This document shows, piece after piece, positions 16,289 through 27,500 of a stretch of 64,000 bases of DNA (position 1 is the stretch's first letter; every line of letters starts with the position of its first letter). Source of the stretch: Aerococcaceae bacterium NML190073 (GTDB lineage: Bacteria; Bacillota; Bacilli; Lactobacillales; Aerococcaceae); contig JAMXJH010000010.1 in the NCBI GenBank assembly GCA_026131555.1, forward strand, positions 1-64,000, in the 5' to 3' direction. A model generated the notes under the pieces. It ran no database searches. It saw only the letters and a program-made list of their open reading frames with translations, and was not told where the DNA came from. The translations under genes were made by a program, and so were the position numbers.

Positions 16289-17197
16289 ATGATTAATTTA
16301 AATAAATTGGATACGGAAGTATCAAATACTAAAAGTAAAGCAATCGATACAATGACAACTAAGCAAATATTAACCGTAATTAACGATGAAGATAAGACGG
16401 TTGCGCACGTAATTGAAAGCGTTATCCCTGCGATCGAAAAAGCGGTTGAATGTGCCTTTAATTGTTTACAGCAAGGAGGGCGGCTTATTTATTTTGGAGC
16501 GGGGACTTCGGGACGATTGGGCGTTCTGGATGCTAGTGAATGCCCGCCGACTTACGGCGTATCGTCCAAGATGGTGCAAGGTATTATAGCTGGAGGAGAT
16601 GAGGCGTTACGTACTGCCAAGGAATGTACGGAAGATAGCGAGGAGATGGCAGTGCATGACCTTGAATCATTGCAACTCAGCAGCAACGATTGTGTTTGTG
16701 GATTGGCAGCGTCTGGACGCACACCTTATGTTATCGGAGGATTGAAATACGCAAAGAAAATCGGAGCGAAATCTATTTCAATTTGCTGTGTCAACGAGGG
16801 TGACATTTCCCAATACAGCGACTTCCCAATTGAAGCAGTTGTCGGACCTGAAGTCATTACGGGTTCCACCAGAATGAAAGCCGGTACGGCACAGAAGATG
16901 ATTTTGAACATGATTTCGACAACATGTATGATAAAACTCGGAAAAGTGTATGGCAACTACATGGTGGACGTGAAACCGACTAATGATAAACTGATAGAAA
17001 GAGCCAAACAAATGCTCGTGACATTAGCATCATGTTCTTACGAAGAAGCGAGTCAGTATCTAGCATTAAGTGGGAACAATGTGAAAGTTGCATTACTGAT
17101 GATGCTGATTGATGAAGATAAGGACACTGTGGAAAAATTGTTGCAGTTGCACGGAGATAACATTGCAAATGTCTTGCAAGCCTATAAGGAGAGATGA
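16289..17197 (+). CDS. murQ: N-acetylmuramic acid 6-phosphate etherase
   Basis: It removes the lactyl ether from MurNAc-6P to give GlcNAc-6P and D-lactate, the key step of muramic acid salvage. It has 302 residues, the usual length. The SIS signature GAGTSGRLGVLDASE is at 70-84; E84 and E115 align by spacing with the catalytic glutamates of E. coli MurQ. GPEVITGSTRMKAGTAQK and KVYGNYMVDVKPTNDKL are also characteristic. ATG 16289 follows SD AGGGAGGAG. It is first gene of the salvage operon; the PTS IIA gene follows after three bases. Confidence 0.97.
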   Translation: MINLNKLDTEVSNTKSKAIDTMTTKQILTVINDEDKTVAHVIESVIPAIEKAVECAFNCLQQGGRLIYFGAGTSGRLGVLDASECPPTYGVSSKMVQGIIAGGDEALRTAKECTEDSEEMAVHDLESLQLSSNDCVCGLAASGRTPYVIGGLKYAKKIGAKSISICCVNEGDISQYSDFPIEAVVGPEVITGSTRMKAGTAQKMILNMISTTCMIKLGKVYGNYMVDVKPTNDKLIERAKQMLVTLASCSYEEASQYLALSGNNVKVALLMMLIDEDKDTVEKLLQLHGDNIANVLQAYKER

Positions 17198-17200
17198 AAT

Positions 17201-17515
17201 ATGGAAGAAATGGAACTTATTATTTTTGAAATTATTAATCACGGAGGAACGGCAAAAGCATTGGCGTATGAAGCGCTTGAAGCTGCAGAGCAAGGAGATT
17301 ATGAGAAGGCAGAAGCACTCTTGAAGGAATCTGACCAAAGTTTGTTAAACGCACATAAAATTCAAACGAAGATGATTCAAGAAGAGGCGGCAGGGAAAAG
17401 ACATGAAGTTAGCGTCTTATTTGTCCATGCCCAAGACCATTTGATGACTGCTATTGAAGCCAGAACGTTAATTGAGTATTTAATCAAATTACATAAAAAA
17501 ATAGGTGATCTCTAA
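17201..17515 (+). CDS. PTS lactose/cellobiose-family IIA component
   Basis: A 104-residue cytosolic phosphocarrier of the Lac/Cel (EIIA-Lac) family. The active motif VHAQDHLM places the phospho-accepting His at H76 and the metal-binding Asp at D79. It passes phosphate from HPr to the matching IIB, here encoded at 19092, 1.6 kb downstream. The separation of IIA from IIB-IIC by anmK and a membrane protein is unusual. An SD (GGAGAG) overlaps the end of murQ, and the stop codon overlaps the anmK start. Confidence 0.94.
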   Translation: MEEMELIIFEIINHGGTAKALAYEALEAAEQGDYEKAEALLKESDQSLLNAHKIQTKMIQEEAAGKRHEVSVLFVHAQDHLMTAIEARTLIEYLIKLHKKIGDL

Positions 17516-18663
17516 TGTTAGCAATCGGCTTGATGTCCGGTACATCTTTGGATGGGATAGATGTAGTGCTTTGTCGAATAGAGGGACATGGAACAAACAC
17601 ACAAATAGAATGTTTGGATTTCTTAGTGCATCCAATTCCTTCTGAAATAAAATCGAAAATTAAACAGGCTTGTAGAAGTGAAAATTTTACGACTAGAGCG
17701 CTGTGTAGTTTGAATTTTGAGTTAGGTAATTTATTTGCGGCGGCTGTTAGAACGATTAAAGAACGGAACCATTTATCTGATGAAGCGATTGATTTCGTGG
17801 CGACACATGGACAGACTGTCTATCATTTGCCCAATCCAGCTGCCAACGAGGTCAAAAGCACTCTTCAAATAGGGGAAGCAGCTGTCATTGCATACCAACA
17901 TAATGTGAAGGTGATTCATAATTTTCGTGTAATGGATGTGGCTGCTGGCGGCGAAGGTGCGCCTCTGGTGCCCTTCAGTGAGAAGATATTATACGGGAAA
18001 CCCAATAAGAAAATTGTCCTGCAAAATATTGGCGGGATAGGCAATTTAACTTATCTGGATGGGGATACAGTGTTGGCGTTTGACACAGGACCCGGCAACA
18101 TGATGATTGATCAGGCGATGCTTAATCTTTTTGGGAAAACATATGATAATGACGGACAAACCGCTCGAAAAGGGCAAGTGATTCAATGCTTACTAGATGA
18201 ACTAATGGCACATCCATTTCTTGAGCAGTTCCCTCCGAAATCGACAGGAAGAGAAGCGTTTGGAGAAACTCTAGTTGAAGAAATTTTGGAAAGATATAAA
18301 AATGCATTGCCGGAAGATGTTATTTGTACACTGACACAATTTACGGCAGCAAGCATTCATTATCATTATCGTCATTATTTACCAAGTTTGCCGGATGAGG
18401 TGATATTGGGTGGCGGTGGTGCGTATAACTCGACCTTGAAACAAATGTTAATGCAGCTATTTCCTGAAACAGCCATTAAAACACAGGAGGACCTTGGTTT
18501 TTCCTCTGATGCGAAAGAAGCGCTTGCCTTTGTCATTCTCGGAAATGAAACGCTACATGGTTCGCCTAGCAATGTTACAAGTGTCACGGGAGCAAAAGAG
18601 GACGTGATTCTCGGTTCTATTATTCCGAAGCCAATAACGAACAAAAAGGAGCTAACACAATGA
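17515..18663 (+). CDS. anmK: Anhydro-N-acetylmuramic acid kinase
   Basis: It converts 1,6-anhydro-MurNAc and ATP to MurNAc-6P, opening the anhydro ring, so that MurQ can use it. It has 382 residues. The N-terminal MSGTSLDGID is diagnostic; THGQTVYHLP, GGIGNLTYL, DTGPGNMMID and GGGGAYN match the ASKHA kinase core. ATG overlaps the IIA stop codon. Its presence implies that this cell meets lytic-transglycosylase products, not only muramidase products. Confidence 0.96.
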   Translation: MLAIGLMSGTSLDGIDVVLCRIEGHGTNTQIECLDFLVHPIPSEIKSKIKQACRSENFTTRALCSLNFELGNLFAAAVRTIKERNHLSDEAIDFVATHGQTVYHLPNPAANEVKSTLQIGEAAVIAYQHNVKVIHNFRVMDVAAGGEGAPLVPFSEKILYGKPNKKIVLQNIGGIGNLTYLDGDTVLAFDTGPGNMMIDQAMLNLFGKTYDNDGQTARKGQVIQCLLDELMAHPFLEQFPPKSTGREAFGETLVEEILERYKNALPEDVICTLTQFTAASIHYHYRHYLPSLPDEVILGGGGAYNSTLKQMLMQLFPETAIKTQEDLGFSSDAKEALAFVILGNETLHGSPSNVTSVTGAKEDVILGSIIPKPITNKKELTQ

Positions 18664-18983
18664 GAAGATGGATTTCTAAGCAAGAAGAGAAGAAGGAGTA
18701 TCATACATCTGCCGCTCAGACAGACTACAATATTCCATTGATTGGTTATAGAGGAGCGTTATTCATTTGTTTAGTGATTGTACTAGTCGTATTGGTTGTG
18801 CCGTATTTATTTTCAGGGTTTGGTGTTTGGGTGGTTCATATCATTTCCAGTATTTTAATTGGATTTGGTATTAGCTTTTCTCAACATTTTATCCACTCAC
18901 GTAAGAAAATATGCCGCTCATTTTGGGTAGTTGGTGCACTGTTTTCAATTGTTTCATTTATTGTGCTCGCGATGATTCAATAA
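18660..18983 (+). CDS. Small integral membrane protein of the MurNAc operon
   Basis: A 107-residue protein I do not recognise. A basic, Gln/Glu-rich cytosolic N-terminus of about 30 residues precedes three hydrophobic segments (about 33-52, 55-73 and 85-106). ATG 18660 overlaps the anmK stop (ATGA), with SD AAAGGAG inside anmK, so it is translationally coupled and surely expressed with the salvage genes. It lies between anmK and the promoter of the IIB-IIC genes. A role in transport, in assembly of the PTS permease or in wall sensing is possible, but no motif shows one. Confidence 0.8.
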   Translation: MRRWISKQEEKKEYHTSAAQTDYNIPLIGYRGALFICLVIVLVVLVVPYLFSGFGVWVVHIISSILIGFGISFSQHFIHSRKKICRSFWVVGALFSIVSFIVLAMIQ

Positions 18984-18987
18984 TGTT

Positions 18988-19000
18988 GAAATATTATTTC
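18988..19000 (+). promoter_or_regulatory. Second operator-like palindrome
   Basis: GAAAT-ATT-ATTTC, a perfect 5-3-5 inverted repeat within TTGAAATATTATTTCTTT. It matches the murQ promoter palindrome at 10 of 13 core bases plus flanks (TTGAAAT ... ATTTC-Y-TT). It lies 30 bp upstream of the -35 of the IIB gene. Confidence 0.6.
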
Positions 19001-19029
19001 TTTGTTTTTTGTAAATAAATAAAATTTTA

Positions 19030-19058
19030 TTGCAAAGCAAGCGCTTTCTTGTTATAAT
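19030..19058 (+). promoter_or_regulatory. Promoter of the PTS IIB-IIC genes
   Basis: -35 TTGCAA (19030-19035), a 17-bp spacer, -10 TATAAT (19053-19058) with upstream TG (extended -10). It lies 34 bp before the IIB start and shows that the second half of the locus can be transcribed separately. Confidence 0.85.
19036..19049 (+). promoter_or_regulatory. cre site (CcpA) in the PTS promoter
   Basis: AGCAAGCGCTTTCT matches the cre consensus TGWAARCGYTWNCW at 12 of 14 positions and lies exactly between the -35 and -10 boxes, a position expected to give catabolite repression. Confidence 0.75.
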
Positions 19059-19091
19059 CAATTTAACATACAGAAAAGAGGAGTAAAAAAG

Positions 19092-19403
19092 ATGAGAGTA
19101 TTATTTGTTTGTTCAGCAGGAATGTCTAGTACAATCGCAGTCAATGCTCTAAAAGCTGCTGCAGAGAAGAAAGGCGTTGAAATGGAAGTTCAAGCAGTTG
19201 GTACACAAGAATTTGAAGATGAAGTAAATAATGGTTGGGACGTAGCCATGGTAGCACCGCAAATTCGTCACCGTTATTCTTATTTAGCGGAAGCAGCCAA
19301 AGAAGCGAATGTTCCATGCACCTTAATCGAACCTCAAGCTTATAGTCCGTTAGGTGGTAAAAAATTATTAGCTCAAGTCGAAGCTTTACTCAATTCAAAA
19401 TAA
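19092..19403 (+). CDS. PTS lactose/cellobiose-family IIB component
   Basis: A 103-residue cytosolic phosphotransfer protein. The phospho-cysteine is C7 in VLFVCSAGMSS, the IIB-Lac/Cel P-loop. MVAPQIRHRY is also typical of the family. It takes phosphate from the IIA encoded at 17201 and gives it to the sugar carried by IIC. An SD (AAGAGGAG) precedes ATG 19092. The IIC gene follows after 16 bases. Confidence 0.95.
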   Translation: MRVLFVCSAGMSSTIAVNALKAAAEKKGVEMEVQAVGTQEFEDEVNNGWDVAMVAPQIRHRYSYLAEAAKEANVPCTLIEPQAYSPLGGKKLLAQVEALLNSK

Positions 19404-19419
19404 TAGGAGGTTAGGAAAC

Positions 19420-20760
19420 ATGTTTGATGGTATTACAAAATTTATTGATGAAAAATTATCGACGCCGATGGCTCGTCTGGCAGAACAGCGTCACTTACGT
19501 GCAATTCGGGATGGGATTATTGCAACATTACCGATTATTGTTGTTAGTTCAATGTTTTTGGTGATTGCTTTTCTACCTAACCAACTTCCGGAGTCATGGG
19601 GAATTACGCAATTTATCTCAGCTAATGTTGGTAAAATCTTACTTCCCTATCGTATGGCAATGTTTATTATGACATTGTACGCAGTATTTGGAATCGGCTA
19701 CTCACTAGCAAAATCTTATAAGTTAGATGGTTTATCGGGTGGGATTTTGTCTGAATTAGCGTACTTGTTAACCATTATTCCGGTTGCATTACCGGCTGCC
19801 CCTGAAACCGTGAAAGAATTAGCGGCAAAAACACCGGAGTTAGAAGCGCATTTAGCAGCGATTCCAACAGGTTGGCATATTTCATTATCTAATTTAGGTT
19901 CAGCAGGCTTGTTCGTGGGAATTTTGGCAGCGTTCTTTGCTGTAGAAGTATACCGTTTCACTCAGAAAACAAACTTCAAAATTTCCATGCCGCCTCAGGT
20001 GCCGGCTTCTGTAGCACGTTCGTTTGAAGCGTTGACACCGACAGCGATTGTGTTGTTAGTAGTTGCCAGCATTACAATGTGGGGTGGCATCAATGTGCAC
20101 GCGATTATTGGGAAGTTGGTAGCTCCTTTAATTTCAGGTGCGGATACATTACCGGCTGTATTGATGTTATGTTTCGTTGGTATGTTCTTCTGGTCATTCG
20201 GTATCCATGGATGGTCAATTGTAGGATCTTTAGCTCGACCAATGTGGGTGTCACTAATTGATATGAATACTGCTGCCTATGCTGAGAATTTACCGATTCC
20301 GCATATTGCTGCGGAACCGTTCTATCAATGGTTCATTATGATTGGTGGTTCCGGTTGTACAATTGGTTTGGCGTTGCTATTCTTGTTCCGTTCTAAGTCA
20401 GTTTATGGAAAAGCGCTAGGTAAGACAGCTATTTTACCGGCGGTATTCAATATTAATGAGCCGATGATTTTCGGTGCACCGATTGTATTGAATCCAATCT
20501 TGATTATCCCTTTCGTTATCACTCCTCTAGTATGTGCATCTGTCGCGTGGGTAGCTACGTCATTGAATTTAGTGAGTAGAGCAATTGCGATTGCGCCATG
20601 GACATTGCCTGGACCGATTGGAGCGTATTTGGCAACAGGTGGTGACTGGAGAGCCGCCGTATTGAATATCTTGCTAATCTTGTTATCAATAGTTATCTAC
20701 TATCCTTTCTTCAGAATGTATGATAATCAATTATCACGTGAAGAATCTGTAGCCGAATAA
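19420..20760 (+). CDS. PTS lactose/cellobiose-family IIC permease
   Basis: A 446-residue polytopic membrane permease that imports and phosphorylates a sugar. The conserved His-Glu pair of the ChbC fold is visible: H263 in SFGIHGWS and E347 in NINEPMIFG. The genes around it (MurQ, AnmK, MupG, muramyl regulator) argue that the substrate is a peptidoglycan sugar, probably MurNAc-GlcNAc or a related disaccharide, rather than cellobiose; that is inference. MurP, the known MurNAc permease, belongs to the glucose family and is absent from this window. ATG 19420 follows SD AGGAGG, and a strong terminator follows the gene. Confidence 0.93.
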   Translation: MFDGITKFIDEKLSTPMARLAEQRHLRAIRDGIIATLPIIVVSSMFLVIAFLPNQLPESWGITQFISANVGKILLPYRMAMFIMTLYAVFGIGYSLAKSYKLDGLSGGILSELAYLLTIIPVALPAAPETVKELAAKTPELEAHLAAIPTGWHISLSNLGSAGLFVGILAAFFAVEVYRFTQKTNFKISMPPQVPASVARSFEALTPTAIVLLVVASITMWGGINVHAIIGKLVAPLISGADTLPAVLMLCFVGMFFWSFGIHGWSIVGSLARPMWVSLIDMNTAAYAENLPIPHIAAEPFYQWFIMIGGSGCTIGLALLFLFRSKSVYGKALGKTAILPAVFNINEPMIFGAPIVLNPILIIPFVITPLVCASVAWVATSLNLVSRAIAIAPWTLPGPIGAYLATGGDWRAAVLNILLILLSIVIYYPFFRMYDNQLSREESVAE

Positions 20761-20769
20761 TTAGGATTG

Positions 20770-20805
20770 ATAAAGGCTTTGCGTGAGCAAAGCCTTTATT
20801 TTATC
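20770..20805 (+). terminator. Terminator after PTS IIC
   Basis: A 13-pair stem (ATAAAGGCTTTGC with GCAAAGCCTTTAT) around a GTGA loop, then T-rich sequence. Partial read-through would be needed for expression of the glycosidase genes from the PTS promoter. Confidence 0.9.
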
Positions 20806-20817
20806 AGAGAGGGTTGA

Positions 20818-23360
<2,543 letters not shown>

Positions 23361-23363
23361 GGT

Positions 23364-24245
23364 ATGATTATAGGAATCGATGGTGGAGGGACTAAGACGA
23401 AATTTTGCTTATATCATACAGACGGCACGCTTGTTGATACAATCACTCGTCCATCATGCCATTTCATGCAAGTATCTGAAATTCAAATGCAGAACATTCT
23501 ATCGGAAGGGATTCATGCCTTATTGCGTCAATGTTCTTCATCAACGGATGTATTTGTGTGTGCTGGCGTGGGTGGCTATGGAAAAAATCAGGAGATTAGA
23601 CAGCGGATTGAAGCGGTTTTTGCAAAAATTCTGCCGAATAGAAATTTCTATTTGTGTAGTGATGCGGAAATTGCAGCAGCAGGGGCTCTAGGCGGAGAAA
23701 ACGGTGTCGTTATAATTTCCGGGACAGGAAGTATAGTATTAAGTAAAGTTCAAAATACTTTCTGTCGCGCAGGAGGTTGGGGTTACCTGATTGGAGATGA
23801 AGGCAGTTCATTTTGGATTGGAAGAACAGCTTTGTCGGTATTCAGCAAGCAGGCAGACGGCAGATTGCCTAAGTCCATTCTTTATGAAAGCATTAAAACT
23901 TTTTTTGCACTTGACGATGATTATCAGCTAATTTCGAGCATCTATCATCTTGAAGATTATCGTGGAACTGTAGCTCAACTAGCAAGAATAGTATGCGACT
24001 GCGCTGAAAGCGGAGATGAACAGTCTTTGTCTATTATAGATCAAGCGGCGAGGGAATTAGCGGCAATGGTTAAAGCTGTCCCCTCGACGAGTAAGAAGGT
24101 ATCTTATGTCGGTGGACTGTTCAATGCGCAACACATTATATTAGGTTGCCTGTCCAAATATTTAGGAGAAGGCTACATGCTTGTTCCGCCAATTGCTCCT
24201 CCTGAAAAAGGTGCGTATTATTTAGCGAAAGAAGTCATTAGCTAA
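23364..24245 (+). CDS. BadF/BcrA-type sugar kinase, probably GlcNAc kinase
   Basis: A 293-residue ASKHA ATPase of the BadF/BadG/BcrA/BcrD group, which includes eukaryotic-type GlcNAc kinases and clostridial MurK. Phosphate-1 motif IGIDGGGTKTK is at the N-terminus, then VIISGTGS and GGWGYLIGDEGSSFWIG (adenosine/acetyl-sugar region), and YVGGLF near the C-terminus. It follows mupG by three bases, so its likely substrate is the free GlcNAc that MupG releases. MurNAc is an alternative. It is last gene of the locus, with a terminator at 24260. Confidence 0.88.
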   Translation: MIIGIDGGGTKTKFCLYHTDGTLVDTITRPSCHFMQVSEIQMQNILSEGIHALLRQCSSSTDVFVCAGVGGYGKNQEIRQRIEAVFAKILPNRNFYLCSDAEIAAAGALGGENGVVIISGTGSIVLSKVQNTFCRAGGWGYLIGDEGSSFWIGRTALSVFSKQADGRLPKSILYESIKTFFALDDDYQLISSIYHLEDYRGTVAQLARIVCDCAESGDEQSLSIIDQAARELAAMVKAVPSTSKKVSYVGGLFNAQHIILGCLSKYLGEGYMLVPPIAPPEKGAYYLAKEVIS

Positions 24246-24259
24246 GCAAGATCTGAATG

Positions 24260-24309
24260 AGAAACACAGTAGAAACAAAGTGAAGTTGCCGACTGTGTTT
24301 CTTTTTTTG
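24260..24309 (+). terminator. Terminator of the MurNAc salvage locus
   Basis: GAAACACAGT (24261-24270) pairs with ACTGTGTTTC (24292-24301), followed by seven T. Confidence 0.9.
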
Positions 24310-24478
24310 TGTGCAAATAGAGGAGGAGCAATCAACGTTTGATTACAATTAGAATTTGAGAAAGAGAGGGTTTCCCATTTCATGAAGGAATAAATTTATC
24401 TGTCTTATATTTTAGGTAGCAGAAATGCATATTAAGTAGGATTATTTTGTACATCCCCATAGAAAAATACGAAAATCG

Positions 24479-24487
24479 TGCTATAAT
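24479..24487 (+). promoter_or_regulatory. Extended -10 promoter of the M26 protease gene
   Basis: TG-C-TATAAT, 43 bp before the GTG start. No clear -35 is visible at 17 bp. Confidence 0.6.
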
Positions 24488-24529
24488 GTATGTGGTGAAC
24501 AGGCTTACAAACTAAAAAGGAGGAATATT

Positions 24530-27500
24530 GTGAAAGTCTTAAAGAAATCCAAAGGCAAATGGATAGCTGTTTCATTAGCGGCTGCAGCGATGGTTTTGAC
24601 CAATCAAGCGGTATCGGCGCAAGAAACGGAAACACCTGAAGCACATCAATCTTCGGTGATTGAAACAACGGAACAGATGCCGGATATTGAATCGGAAACT
24701 TTGCAAGAGGGAACCGTAAGTATTTCGGAGAATACAGCCATAGTTTCGTTGATAGAGGAAACGCCAATCTCAGGAACGGAAGCTAATCCACTAGCTACAG
24801 AGCAACAAAGGGCGCTTGAAAATATCACACCTGAATGGAAAGTAAATTCCGTTGCACAAATTAAGAATGAAGTAGAACGCCAATCAGCGTTGGGATTAAG
24901 TGATTATGTCATTCAATGGGGAGACACCTTATTCAACATTTCTCAAGTAGCAAATGCGAATTTGTCCCAATTATTGGAATTGAATCAAATTGACAATCCT
25001 GATTTGATTTATACGGGTGAGGTGTTAAAAGGCGTACTTTATCGTCAACAGCAAGTGGAAGAAAAAGTAGAAACACTCAATAAAGTGCAGGAAGAACAGC
25101 ATTTAAGTCAAGAACGTATGACAAACACTTGGAGTGCTAATTCTGTTGCCGTAATCCAACAAGAAATTAATCGTCAATCACAACGGGGACTAGATGCTTA
25201 TGTTATCCAATGGGGCGATACGCTTTATAATCTTTCGCAAGCAGCCGGCACTACGGTCGACCGCTTAGTTCAACAGAATAGTATTGTTAATCCTGATTTA
25301 ATCTATACAGGGGCATTATTAAAAGGTGTATTACCATTAAATCCACCGATTATCTTGAAAGATCCTGAACTTATTTTTGATAAACCTGAAGCAGATAAAT
25401 CAACTGAGGAAAAATCAGCAGTTCCAGGCAACTATCCGACAGTTGAGTTGCCGATTGCAGAGTTGCCTCCGATGGAAGAAAAACCACAAGTAAATACGAA
25501 ACCCAAAGCAGAGCAACCGGAACAACCGCGAGTGGAACATCCCCCACTAGAACAGCCCAAAACAGAACCCGATAGCCAGCAAGTGCCACAAACAGCACCG
25601 ACAGCTCCGGAGAAACCGACACTATCCATTGAACGTTATGTTGAAGCGTATAACGCACTGAAAACACGTTTATCGGCAAATGACGATGAATTGTTGACGA
25701 ATAAGACACCGAATAGTATTGCGAGTTATACAGCAACTAAAGAGATGATTCGTAATGATGCAATTGCTTTAGAAGATCGCTTATCAAATATGGTCACTCA
25801 AGCTGAGCTTGATGAAGTGAGCGCTTTGTTAGAACGACGTTTGAATCAATTGAATGAAGCAGCGCAAATGTTAGTTGAACGCATTGATGTGACAACATTG
25901 TCAAGATTGGTTGAAGCCATCCCGACAATGCCAGTAATGGAAGGCAAAACACCGTCAAGCATTACCGCTTATCAAGAACGACGCAATGCTTTGCAGTCGC
26001 CGTTAGATGAAGCGTTGCAGCATGCGCGGACGATTGTCGCTAATCCAAATGTTACATCAGCGGAATTAGTACAAGCGTCAGAGCGATTGAACGAGGTGTA
26101 TACGCAAATCAACCAAGCAAGTTCACTATTGCAAAATCAGGCAAACAAAACCAATGCACAAGAAGCTGCTAATAGCTTGAATACATTGGTGACAGCATTG
26201 GATAGCTTAGATACGAATAACAAAACACCACGTACGATAGCAAGTTTCCGCAATGCGCTGAATCAAGCAAACACAGCGTTAACAGCCTTAAATCAAGGAA
26301 TTGCCAATCTAGATATTGCACAAACGGATCTTGATCGCTTGAGTCAAACAGTAACATCAGCTCATCAAGCGTTGGCAGTAGCACAGTCGCAATTGGTGGA
26401 CAAAGGTGATAAAACAACGTTACATCAATTGTGGTTATCATTGCGTGAGCAAGTAAGCAAAGAAGGTAAGACACCGAACAGTATTCAAGCTTACGAAGAA
26501 GCGATTGCTCGCCTGTTCAACGAACAAAATGAAGTAGATGATAGTGCATCTCGCGTATTGAAAGATGTCAATGCAACACAAGAGGAAGTTGATGCCCAAG
26601 TAGCTCTCGTACAAGCAGTCAAGAATAAAGAGAATCAAGCAAAAGCATTGCTTGTAGACCAAGCAGACAAAACTGTTGCACGTAATACTCAGCGCGAATT
26701 ACAAGAAACATTGGCGTTGTCTGAAAGAGTTGAAGTAGCTAACAAAACACCGGAATCCGTTGCAGCCTTTTCGGCAGCGAAAGAGGAAGCGAAACGCTTG
26801 CAAGTAGCTTTAACGACATTATTAGCGGATGCCAATGCTACACAAATGGCAGTGAACAGTGCGCAACGCGCAGCCAATCAAGCAAAAGAAGCTTTAGTTC
26901 GTGCACAATCACAATTGCAGGAGCAACCAAAAGCAGAACAACCAATTGAACTATTAAGCAAAAAAATTGAGTTTAGAAATGTATCGAATGCGCACTTGTA
27001 CCGCTTATCAGAAGGTAAGCATATGGTGAAACTATTGCACTTGGATGCTGCTCCGACAGACGTCAATAATTTGTTTATCAAAGTTGACCTAGAAGACGAT
27101 AAGGAAGTATGGCTCAATGTCAATAATGTGAAGCTCGTTAACAATGAATATGTTGTGACCGGTCGCTTGCCGGAATTAGTGCAGTTTAATAGCGCTGATG
27201 CTGTTCAAGAGAATTACAGTATTAGAGTAGCGAAGAAATCAACAGAACAAGGTGTTTACACAAGCTTCAAACAACTGATTGAAGCTATTCGCCAAAACAC
27301 ATCGGGAACATTCATTATCGGTAGTGATTTGACAGCTACGGAAATACCGAAAGATGTGAATTCTTCCAGCTATTTAGAAGACATTACATTTACGGGAACT
27401 TTGAAGAGTAAAGATAATCATCGCTTCACCATTTATGACTTGAAGAAATCATTATTCAAGGACTTGTTCAATGCAACAATTTCGAATATTCACTTAGCAA

